From positions 186,001 to 250,000 of the forward strand of contig PTFA01000415.1 in NCBI GenBank assembly GCA_003342895.1: a stretch of DNA of 64,000 nt, in the 5' to 3' direction. Below are positions 14,087-25,120 of this stretch, piece by piece. The notes under the pieces were generated by a model, which did no database searches, was not told where the DNA came from, and saw only the letters and a list, made by a program, of their open reading frames with translations. Within the stretch, counting starts at the first letter, position 1. Every line of letters starts with the position of its first letter. The DNA is from Casuarius casuarius. Its lineage: Eukaryota; Chordata; Aves; Casuariiformes; Casuariidae. The position numbers were made by a program, and so were the translations under genes.

Positions 14087-17000
14087 CCTCTCAGTGACCA
14101 AAACTTTTCTGTTTCCTAAGAAACTTGGTAATGGGCAATTGATTCTCTCTGTTCTGAAAGAAGGAAATGTTAGTAACATCTGAAAACTCACTGTGGAAAA
14201 TAAATGGTATTGGAGGGAATGATTATAGACAAGGGCATTAATGGTTAGTAAAAAAAAAATTAGAAAAAAGAAAATTATAAGCTGTCTGGTTAGTGAGAAG
14301 CAACTTTTGACCTTGGCAGAAGGAGAAGTGTATTTTTCATATCTGATCAGCTGATCTGAGTAAAGAGGGGCTTGGTGTCCCAATTACTAGTACTGTAAGA
14401 GGAGGAGCTCAAATAAAAGGGACCAAGCCTTCTGTGTAGAAATACTCAGAGGAAAGAAGAACCTGCACATGGTTTGAAAAGAATCTGTAAGTGCAAAATG
14501 CTACAGTTAAGTGTTAAAATAATATTGAATTGTTTCTGGTGACAGAATGGCGACAGCAGCAGATTTGTTAAGTAAATAGGTATTTTGGCTACAATGAATT
14601 TATAACTACCATGGTTTTAAGGGTTGATTAGATACCAGTTGTTAGTAAGAACCAAAACAATTGGCATTCTTTCTTGCATTTAACTGAATCTTGTAAAAAG
14701 ATCCTTTTACCTTGTTAGACATTGACTAAAACCTAAAAGTACTCGGACCTCGGTTAGGTAACAAGATCCATGTAGGTTGGGAGCGTTAGCTTTTCATTCA
14801 TGTAATGCTTTCTTTAGTCACAGTGATATTTGTCACGCTTCAGTCTCCGTCTTATTTGGTCACAACAAAAAGCTGGTGAATGGGATCAGTCACACTCTGC
14901 TGCTTTACAGATTCACTTGGGGTCTATAAATGTGTACCTTGAATAAACTGTTATGAAGTGTTTACATACATATTTTTTCTTTGCAACATGTTTCTATTCA
15001 GCTAGTTGAAAATATTTAGAAGCTGATATTTTTTTACTCTATTTAGGAGGACTGTTTAAGCTTGCAAAACTGAGGGCACTGGGTTTGTTTATTCGAAAGA
15101 AGATGATAGCAAGAAGAGTTCTTCAATTTCGTAGAGGTTTCTGCAACAGTAATCTATATTTAACAGTAATCTGTGCTCTTATGTTCATGGGGGATAACAC
15201 AAGAAATAGACTTAATTGGATAACTCAAGGAAGGTCTAGCTTAAAACTGTGAAAAGCTTTCTAATGATAGTATTGAAACACTGGAATAAATTGCATGGAA
15301 AAATGGTTGAGACTTCATTACTGTAGTTTTTAAAGACAGGTTAGAATGAAAGGTCTGATCTGTGTAGGTGAGAGAAATATTTTCTCTATGTACATAAATG
15401 CACATTTTAGATAATTTCTAAATTACCTTCCTGATAAAATGGTACTGAAGGAGTCTTAAGCTTAAGAAATTAGGAAAAAGAAAGATCTGGAGGATCTGTG
15501 TTGCAGGGTGTTCAATGAAAATTTGTGCATATATATGCAATGTGTATGTGTCATGAGAAGATGACGTGCTTATGTAAGATAGAGGTGAGAGAGATGCTTC
15601 TGAGCATAGCTAGCTTTAGAAAAGTGAAACAATGATTTGAAGCTTATGAGATGTCATTAGCCATAGTGTTTCTTTTATCAAAATGTATGTTTGCCTGTAG
15701 TATTATAAACTACTCTGATTCCCAAATGGGGCTAAAACATTTTTAAAACCAATCACATTGCACTGATTAGAAAGCATGGCAGGTGCCATATTTAATTTCT
15801 ACCACATTAAAATTATATGAGATCATTAATAATTACAATAATTGGTAGAGAAAACTATTGGCTTTGAAGTTTAAAATAGCTTATTACCTACAAAAAGGTT
15901 TTTGTGAGCCACGCAAATGGCCACAGCTGAATTATGTTCCAAGAAAAACAAAGAATGATATCTACTTTTCTCCTTTAAAATTCAGAATAGAAAATAGGCA
16001 GAATACATTTGAATCATGTTTAGACAAATTAACTTTGTAGTTCAGTGCAAGCTACAGGCCAAATTGGAAGAACTACATCAAGTTAATTGCTGTGAAAATG
16101 AAAGCTTGTGCCTGTTATTCAAACCTTTGCATTTACACAATTTCAGTATGTTCAAATCATGTTAAATTTAAAAAGACATTATTATAATTGTGAATAATAT
16201 TTTAACTTTTAACTAATTATTTTCCTCAGAAAACAATGCTGGGTAACTGTCTGAAATTTTGTAATGAAAATTTTCTTAACTGATTTTCCTCCTTCTCCAT
16301 GGTCATAGTATGTGGAAACTATTGTTAATAGTTTGAGGCACAAATTCTGTCCTTCTTTTCATACCTATACTAATGTTTTCTTTATCTATTTGGCTTTCAT
16401 AAAAAAGAACACAATTTTATGCAGATGTCAATGGGTGCGAATGGATGTTAATGGATCTAGTGAAAACATGAGAAATCCACTGCAAAGAAGATGGACTTGC
16501 CAGTAGTTATGCAGCCTTTAAATTATGTTTATGCTTTAAGCTTACAGATACCTGTAGCCTACAGATTTCCAGTTGTAAAATAGTTTTGAAGTATGGCACT
16601 GTAATCTAAAGAATGCAACAAGTCAAACCAAGTAATTTTATGGATAGTTCAAGGCTCATCTGTACTGCTGCAGAATATAATATTTCTGTTGATTTCTCTA
16701 ACATTTATAGTATCTCGAGTGGACAAATGAACAGTTCTGGAGAGCTTTTCCAGTTCCATATGTGATACTCTTTTTTTCTAGTTTATTTAAAAAAAAGAAA
16801 AAAGAAAAGAAGATCGAATGAGACGCCTTTCCTTGCCAACTTTTGCTTTAGCTTAGTGAGTGCAGAAGCTGAGAGGGCTTTCTCATGTCAGTATAAATAA
16901 AATGCTTTGGAATTCAGAAATCTGAATTTTGTTATAGTGGCATCATCTTAAGGTATCATCTTTCCCTTTATGGCTTCACAGCACCCCTACTCATGACAGG

Positions 17001-19710
17001 CCTAACCATCACAGTTTAAGGCACTAAATTTGCAGATTTTTACTGTGCAGAAATATTTGCTAAAGTTTATTTTTTAAGTCCAATATAAAGCTAATGGCAT
17101 GTAGTCCCCAAAGAGAATGAATTCCAAGAGCTCTACTTTATATTCAAGGATAAGAGAATCGATATAAATGTAAAGTACCGGTTATTAGGATGCCTGCAAC
17201 TGAATTTGCGGTTGATGATATAGGGATCTCACCATTTTTTTACCAGCGTAAAGCACTGGCATGTGTACAAAGTTAAGTAAATATAACGTGACATATTTGG
17301 ACAATATAATATCTGTTGCATAACTGAAGTATACCAATCAATTTATCTTACGGCTTTACTGTAAAGGTCAAAGGCATATGTAGTATTTGCTCTTTCTTGC
17401 AACTGTCCAGAAGGCTTAAGCTCTCCCAAGGCTTCAATCAGTATCAGCAGTAGAAAATCAGAATGTACAGCTGTGACAAGGTTTCATGTGAACTTTATAT
17501 TCTTACTATGTTTCATCATACAATAAAATAAAATGCCTCTATTTTGAACCTGCAAAATTGAGCTATGGGGTTAAAGAGATTGTTAAATGGAGCTATGATT
17601 GATGGCAAAGTTATGTGCGAAAGTTCAGAGGGTATCATTCTCCATTCTCAACAGCATAAATGTTGGCATATTATGAAAAGCAAATAAAAACACATATCAG
17701 CAGATTCAGAGACTATGGAAAACCTTTTATTAGTGTTCCTGTCTAAAAGCTCTCAGAACACACAGCAGTCATTGTTTAATAAAATAGAAAAACCTAAGAT
17801 TTTGGAATGGCTGAAGTGCTATGACGAGAAAGTGAAACGGAACACCCTAATCATTTAACGGCTCTTTGGTTACTATTTTAGTTGCTTAAGTGTTTGTGTT
17901 ACAGTCTTTTTTAAACAGTCTAACGAGGGAATTAGGCTGTAATTTCAAATGTATATAAAATACCAGTATAATTCCAAATATAATGAATGATGTTACCTAA
18001 CAGTTTTCCAGGTATTTTTCAAAAATTCTGCTTTTCATCACAGACTCATCTGTTCAATCTTCCGAACACAGTGGCGAGTTTAAAGGGCAGCTGAGGAAAC
18101 GAACGTGACCAAACCGTGCGGACATGATAGATTTCGCTGTTGGATAGGCACCATGAGTATGCCCTTACCTAAATCCTTCTTACAATCTTCAGTACCTTCA
18201 CATTGCTCTTCATTTGTGAAGGCAAGACCACAGTGTCTTGTCATATTGTAGTCAGGGAAGGTAGCATAGCTGGAATTAAGGTTACCTCGCATTTTTTCCA
18301 TATAGGAAGGAAGTGTATCACATGTATATACAATTAAGAATGTCTACATTTTCTCCATAAACAGTTCCACTGTAAACTAGATTTTTATTAAGGGATTGGC
18401 CTATAAAGTTGCAGCTTTTTATCTTCCCAAGATGTTTGATTTATAGACCATAACTGGAGATTTCAGGAAGGAGAATATGGCAGCTTGACAGTGATATGGC
18501 TCATTGAGTAAAGGAAATACAAAGCATGTTGCGGCAGGTGTATATTACACACAGATGGTGTACAATAAGATGGGAATGCCCTCCTCACAAAAAACCAAAT
18601 CCAAACAAGAAGAGATGATTAACATGAAAGGGAAAATGGCAGTCATTTCAGCTGAAAATAGCAGAGGTGTGCTCTCTCTCTCTGCTTTTAGCAGACATAA
18701 AGGATCACCTGATTTTCCTCTTAACTGTTCTCAAGCAAGACCTTCTAGCAGTTTGTCTTTTAAATTTGAGAGAAACACTATTTATTGTGTACAAGCTGGC
18801 CAAGGTTCCTTGCTACAGATGGCTCTTCTTACTGTGTAGTTGGCAAAAGGCATCTATTATGCTTTGTCTCAAGGAGGCGAAATTTTCTCAAATGTGTCTT
18901 ACCATTTTTTGCTAACATTTTTATTACTCTCTTCATACCAAAGGGACACATCTTGAACATTTCTTTTGCGGTTCTGAAAATAAGTCATCTTGTTAATATG
19001 GCACATACTAAAAGGATTCATAATAGGATTGCAAATGGTGGATGTTCATCTTTGGTGACTTACAAATAATTATCAAAACAGCTTAATTATGGAAACAAAG
19101 AACTCTCTGATTGTAGAAAAGCCCTAGCATTCAGGGTCTGATCCAAAGTTGGCTGAAAGCCAGCGTGCAATTTCTCTTTGCTAAAATTCTTTTGAGAGGG
19201 ACAGAGAGAGGGAGAAGTACTTTAATGAGCTTTTTTTAATCTGAGAGGGGCACCAATTACAAAATTTCAGGTAATGATAAATTTCATGCCTATCGCCCGA
19301 AAAGGTCAAAGTGATTTTGTTTCAGGCTCTTGAAACTGTTTCTAATAGGAACATTAGAAAATCTTTACATTGTTGCAAAAATCAAAAATAAAATTTTGAC
19401 TTGTTTTCAGTGTAAATTACCTTGACTTGGTAACTGAGATGATGCCAGAAGCTCTTGATAAGTGAATTCACAGTGAGAATCAAAAAAAGTGGATCTTCTC
19501 CTTCTCCTCCTTTTTAAATTGGATTTCTAGCCTTGAAAAAGTAAGCTATTGCAGATGTTTCGGTAGGAAAAGGACAAGGATCTCCTCACCACTTCTGTAG
19601 CATAACATGGGAGAAGCAAGAGTTTTATCCTCCCTACACTCCCTTGCATTTGGCATTCTTCACAGGGTGTCCAAACCGCCCCCCTAGCAAATCCCGGCTC
19701 AAAGAGGCGT
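14087..19710. other. AT-rich non-coding stretch with short palindromes
   Basis: Two 14-bp perfect palindromes lie close together: TCTTAAGCTTAAGA at 15454-15467 and TGCATATATATGCA at 15526-15539. There is an A/G-rich patch near 16789-16815 and a CT run near 18671-18683. A minus-strand open frame at 18080-18301 contains an exon-like segment with splice signals, reported as a finding. No transposon was recognised before 19,711. Confidence 0.5.
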
Positions 19711-20047
19711 GAGGCATACCTCAGAGACATTGCAGGTTTGGTTCCAGACCATCACAGTAAAGCAAATATCACAATAAAGTTAGTTACATGAATTCTTTGG
19801 TTTCCTTATGCATATAAAAGTTATGTTTACACTATACTGTAGTCTGTTAAATATGCAATAGCATTATGTCTAAAAAAAATTGCATGAAATATTGCGAGAA
19901 TTACCAAATTGTGACACAGAAACACAAAGTGAGCACATGCTATTGGAAAAATGGTGCCGATAGACTTGCTCAACGCAGGGTTGCCACAAACCTTCAGTTT
20001 GTAAAGACCACAATATCTGCAAAGTGCAATAAAACAAGGTATGAATG
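19711..20047 (-). mobile_element. Tigger1-like DNA transposon, internally deleted
   Basis: This 337-bp element matches the two ends of Tigger1 (Tc1/mariner, pogo group) as I remember the consensus. The left part runs from GAGGCATACCTCAG through GTTATGTTTACACTATACTG to about 19,880. The sequence then jumps to the opposite end: GAAATATTGCGAGAATTACC, GAGCACATGC, GATAGACTTGCTCAACGC, and finally ATAAAACAAGGTATGAATG. The transposase gene is absent, so this is a non-autonomous deletion product. A TA follows the right end at 20048-20049, as expected for this superfamily. The left flank is GT, so the target duplication has decayed on that side or the first base has changed. Many differences from the consensus fall at former CpG sites, which marks an old, methylated copy. 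The strand given is the transposase direction of the full-length relative, which is inferred. The small frame across it (19866-20129) is not a gene. Confidence 0.88.
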
Positions 20048-20459
20048 TATTCTATTTCCAGTGCCTAGAATTCAACAGTTTGATGCTTATTATGAAGCAC
20101 ATAAACCTGTAAAGTGTTACAAACTTTGACCTGCAACTACAGTAATATGTGGGTTTTTTTCCTTAAGTAGTTATGTACTCACCCTGTGTGACAGTAGTGC
20201 TGCATGAATGATATCTGCTGCACCAGAGGAGGGCCACATCTATTTATAAATTTGATCACTTTAATACAAGATTTTTCTTTAGCACAGAAACTTTAATGTA
20301 TTCTCTCAGCAGAAAGAGCACTCTATTTTTTTCATCTCAGTCAATTTCAAACCCTTTCACTTTGTTGTTCAGCCTTACTTTGTAGTATTTCACAGTATTT
20401 ACAGTAGGGTTTTTTTTATTATTTAACACTAGAAAACAGAAAAACCCAAAGCGTTTCTT

Positions 20460-20476
20460 AAAAAAAAAAAAAAAAA
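20460..20476. repeat. Poly-A tract, 17 bases
   Basis: A run of 17 A between GCGTTTCTT and GAGCCTCC. No SINE or retrocopy was recognised upstream on the plus strand, and no target duplication is obvious. Confidence 0.9.
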
Positions 20477-22393
20477 GAGCCTCCAGTTTCTTCATCCATC
20501 CTTGCATAACAATGAACTCCTGCTTTACCAAAGTAACTGAACTTACGTTTAATATTTGATGGTATATTTTGTCTCAGATCTTCTCTCACATACAGCTTGT
20601 GACGCGAGGAAAATAAATAATGTGCTTTGCATTATGTTTTGTCACCAAAGTATCCAATAATTCTTACTTTTCAGCTTCAAAAGGGATTTCTAAAATATTA
20701 CCTATTTTAATGCCATGATAACCCACCATAAATACTTCTGGGACACTGGAGAAAAATGTGAAGTCTGTACCTCCTTTATTTGATTTTGAAGTGTTGTTTG
20801 CATTTACAGAGAAGTTCCACTACCTAAATTATTGATGTTTATAATATGTTTTTAATACTAAATTCTTAATTTATGGTTTGTTGGATATCAGGACCAGGCA
20901 TTGTGACTGTTCTTATTTTCCTAAGTAATAGAAAGCTTCTGCTTGCTCTTGTTATTCTAATTATAGCCTCTGGTTCACCATAAATAACTTCGGAGGTGAT
21001 AAGAAAAGTTCCTTGCCTGCTCTGTTCAGATACTGCTAGTCTTTTTTCAGCAGGTGAGGGATGGTCTTAATTCCACGCTACTTGGCAGACCGTATCACAC
21101 TACGTTAGATGGAGCAGAGAGATGTGGGTGAGAAATGCTGAAAGCCATAGCAACAGGGTTCTCAGCTATTTCCTGAAACAGTGCTGAAGTGAATTAGCTA
21201 TAATCATTCAGGAGAGGAATTTTAGCAGTTCATACCAGCTGAAGATATAGACCTGATACAGTAAATTTGATATAGAAAATAATTCATAATTAGTATATGC
21301 AATAATTTTCACAAAGCACAGGAAGGATGTTCCTCTTGAGGCTATTAAGAAAACTCTTTCTTTATTTTGCCACATGAGATATTGGTCACTTAAGGCCCAG
21401 GATTACAGGATGAAGGAGCAAAGTTAAATCCAGTAAGACAGTTACTGTGCTTTAAGATTAAAGAACATTCTCAAAACAAAAAAAAAAAATGAAAGCATGA
21501 TTTAATTGTTTTCATGTAAGGAATCTGAATATCTCCTGTCTTTTTTCTTGTAATTGAGTCTTTAAGGTATTATTTCTTAAAAACCAAACAAAACTATATG
21601 CAGAATCTTCCCCCTCTGCCCTTTTAGAGGAAATGAGATATTTGTAAATAGAACTTTGTAAAAGAAATTAAATGTCTTCCTCACAGAAATAGAAGTGACT
21701 CACCTTCCAGGCTGAAATTCAGCCTTGTGCAGCAAACTCACACGAGATGTGTGTATCACATGCTGAATTAACTGCCGCTTAAAATGAGCTTTAATGTGTG
21801 CCTGAGGCCTCAAAATTAAAATAAGTTTACACTTGGCTGAATGCCATGCTGCATGGTGAGCAATGGTAGCTTATATTTGTTGTATTATAGGTAGGAGCTG
21901 TCATGAAAATACTGTAGCAGTTAGGCTGCTTCTTAAGATTTAAGAGTTTTAGACATTTCCTGAGCTTTTAGGCTATGCTTATGAATCTTAGCACCTAAAA
22001 GTTTCCAATAACTAATTTTCATTTGTTTCAGTGAGAGCTAGATCAAGCTCTTGAGAAAATGTGAACATCCTCATTACTTCTTCCCCCTTATTTTAATTTA
22101 ATTAAAAACTGCGTCATCACACATTGCATCTTGAAAATCTGTTGGTCTACTGACACTGGCAGCTTCTGTTGCAGAGTCTTTGGGGGAAGATTTAGGCTCG
22201 TTGAAAAAACATGGTGGTAAGAGCAGGTGGGATGCTCTACAATGCTGTATAAGACCGTATCACAGGATTTTATTATTCCAGTCAATCAGATCCCTCTCGG
22301 TTATTCCACTGTTTTTTTCAACAGTTTCAATTGGGCGTGTGTTTTATTTACTCCAAGCATGAGGTCTATAAACCCAGGTAAAATGAGAATATT

Positions 22394-22413
22394 AAAAAAA
22401 AAAAAAAAAAAAA
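22394..22413. repeat. Poly-A tract, 20 bases
   Basis: Twenty consecutive A. The preceding plus-strand sequence shows no recognisable SINE or gene copy, so this is listed as a simple repeat. Confidence 0.92.
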
Positions 22414-24499
22414 TCACAGGATGTGTACAGAATTACTTTCATAACACCTGTTTAGCTTTATACACCCTGCTTCTTTTCCCTGTAAGGGAAACGTCAAAAA
22501 TCTTATAACCGCTATTTTCGTATTGAGTATGTTCAGGTTTTGCTTCCATTGGATTTCTGGTTCAGAATTGTGTCCAATATTAGCTGTGGAATATAGATTT
22601 TTTTTTTTACTTATTTTTTTGTTGTTTACGAGAATATGATAGATGAGTTCTTCCCTACATATACAAAAATCTTTGCTCTTGTAGTGTGTGATACAAGTTT
22701 CCACCTGCATAAAGGCTTTTCGAAGTTTCTATGCTGCCATCATAGTAAGAACATTTCTGAAAAGACTCTGAAGGACTGAGAGGACTCATTGTAATGGCAC
22801 TTATTTGCTACTGTGAGTCTATCCTTAACCCTAAGATATTAGAGTTCCTGGAAGATCAAGGATTCACACAGCTTGAAACCTGAGCCCATATGAACCTTGG
22901 AGGCACTATAGCCTCCATCAGTGAGGCTGTTAAAATGAGTACTGGAGTGTGCAGTAGCAGCAGTAGACCCTAAAGTTTGGATTCCTTAACAGCATGCCAA
23001 ACTTAGCAAAAATAAGACTTTGCTTTAGTATTATTTATTTAAATTGCCAAGCTCTTTTTCAATTTCAGGTCACTTGCCAAATTTATTTCAATATGGTTAG
23101 ATAGTCTCTCTTTTTATATTAGTGGATATATTTCTGAATTAACAAGTATATATTGTATGTACCTATTCTGCAAGACCATGGCAGTATCCACTGACATCTT
23201 GATTATTTTAAGTCTGTGTGTTTTGAGGTATCTTGAGATCCACTTGCCAAGCACCAACGCCCCTCACTTAGATTTCAGTGCGTGCTAATCAACAAACCTA
23301 TTACAGCATGCAAAGCATATTATCGTATGAAATATTGAGGCATGTAAAATTCAGTAACTTCAAAAGAAGAATTGCTTCTTAGTTTCTGTGGCTAAAGTGG
23401 GGTCATGTTTTATTATCATTTTTTGTAAATTGAGTAAAGTAATTTTTGTTTTAAAGTCTGACAAAAGTTTTAAAGTATTTCTGTAATATAAATGAGTTTT
23501 CCAAGTTTGAATCTCTGTGTTCCGCTTTGGTTAACCTAGATACCTAAACATCTACCCTCCAAGGAAATACATCTGAAATGGTACTGTAGCTCACTACTAA
23601 AGTCTTTGAAATTTAAAATGAAAAGTCACTATAGTGTAACCTGGTATTTGTTGGGGAATGCATATGTAAGTACCTTTTTGTAAGCATTTATGAAGCTTTC
23701 AGACAGATATTCCCTCAGGTACCTGTGGATTTCAGTGCAGTGTGTGATGATATTGTTTATTCAGGTTACATATTAGCATTCTTTACACTTCACTACTTTT
23801 TTAGACATGTGGGATTTTTTATAATTGGTTCTGTAAATGTATTAAATTTCTCTGCATTGTGGAAATGATTCTCTACTATATATCTGCATGTCTCACTATG
23901 GAACAAAGTAAAAGTTGTACAGTGACAGATTCCATGCAGTTAACAAAAGCTTACCTCTTGCCATTGCAGGGCAAGTCATACTGGAATTCAGAATTTAATG
24001 CCAGAAATGTTATAAGTTGACACACCAATAGTGATACATGAAATTATTTTGCTAGCGAACAGTGAGATGAACATTCTTCTATTTCACTGATCCAAAGAGT
24101 CCAGTGAATTTCTCAATGGCTTCACCTTCCATTAAGGTGGAACAATTCTCACTTTACACTTTAATATGTAATAAGAAAATGTTGCATTGGTGAAAAGAGA
24201 TTCCTCATTCTTTAGAAAAGGTTTATTTCACCTGTTCCTTATAACCTTTCTACCTTTACTCTAATGCTTTTGGAATTACTTGTCCTGAGAAGGCTTTTTC
24301 AATATTTTGAGGTTTAATTTCCATAGGCAAAAATTGTCAAATATCAGAAGTTCTCATGGGTGTTCAGGTAGTTCTCAGGTTGCATCACAAAAAATGGAGC
24401 AGAATTTTACAAGGAATTACATGAGGACTTAAGGGGCTATGTACAAGTGAGACTTGCATACAGGCTGTGAAAAATCTGAATGACAGTCTTATTTGAACA

Positions 24500-25120
24500 T
24501 TAATAGGTCTGGATTTCAATGAAGTACTGACCAGAAGCCCAGAACGATGCTTGACAATGCAAAATGCAAGGTCATGTAGGTGGCTGGCAGTCAAAGTGTG
24601 TTAGGTCTGCTGGGAACAACTGAGGAGGAGATCTGGTTTACTGCGTTAGTCATTCTGAGAACAATGTGATGCAGTCATGAAAGAAAAAGTAAGCGCAGTT
24701 TTGGAGTGTATCATCTAGAATGTGGGTCTAGTGGAAATGGGAAAGAATAAATACCCTTTTATCAAGGCACTGGTGAGATCTCGCTTGGGATACTGCAGAA
24801 AATTGTGAGCAGACTTTCAAAAGAAAAGATGCAAAATGTTCTCTAAAGGCCACAATGATGACTGGGGAAATGGGCAGGACTATGCTTGTCATGTGCAGTG
24901 TGTAAGAGAGAATTTGATATTTCTTTAGAAACTCAAGAGGAGGGGAGAGGTGTTACTGTAAGAAGGAGAGACAAAAATAGTGTTAGTATGGTGGCATGTG
25001 CTGGGACTCAGCACATTTAGATTAGATACTGGAAGAGAAGAAAGGTCTGGAAAAGTCTTCCAAAGAGGTTAGTTGGGGCAAAGTACCCTATCTCAATATA
25101 TGAAAGGAAATGCACAGAGG
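24500..25120 (+). mobile_element. Old CR1/L3-type LINE fragment (3' part)
   Basis: Phrases occur in the order of the last third of CR1-family ORF2. They are a GCAAAATGCAAGGTCATG stretch, CAATGTGATGCAGT near 24,662, GCACTGGTGAGATCTCGC with GGGATACTGCAG around 24,767-24,797, TTTCAAAAGAAAAGATG, a TTTAGAAACTCAAGAGGAGG segment near 24,920, and TTTAGATTAGATACTGG near 25,016. These correspond to the end of the reverse transcriptase and the conserved tail of CR1 and L3. The reading frame is destroyed by stops and indels, so the copy is a dead, ancient 5'-truncated insertion. The usual 3' terminal short repeats could not be recognised. CR1 is the main LINE of birds and reptiles, and L3 is its relic in mammals. 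The left limit is approximate. Confidence 0.75.

Larger units (their letters stand above)
20048..24499. other. AT-rich non-coding stretch with two poly-A tracts
   Basis: Unique-looking sequence. Apart from the poly-A tracts at 20,460 and 22,394 it holds only short frames without domain signal, several of them produced by the homopolymers themselves. No gene or repeat family was recognised. The stretch just before the CR1 fragment (24,360-24,500) may be a more decayed upstream part of that element. Confidence 0.55.

Noticed and set aside
13970..14383. 137-codon minus-strand frame, the longest in the window
   Set aside because: It runs through the 23-T tract (giving a lysine run) and other low-complexity sequence, and has no domain or splice context.
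19866..20129. 87-codon plus-strand frame as a transposase remnant
   Set aside because: It covers the non-coding terminal part of the Tigger1-like element and flanking DNA. The transposase region is deleted.
24385..24594. 69-codon minus-strand frame
   Set aside because: It lies antisense across the start of the CR1 fragment, so it is a by-product of that element.
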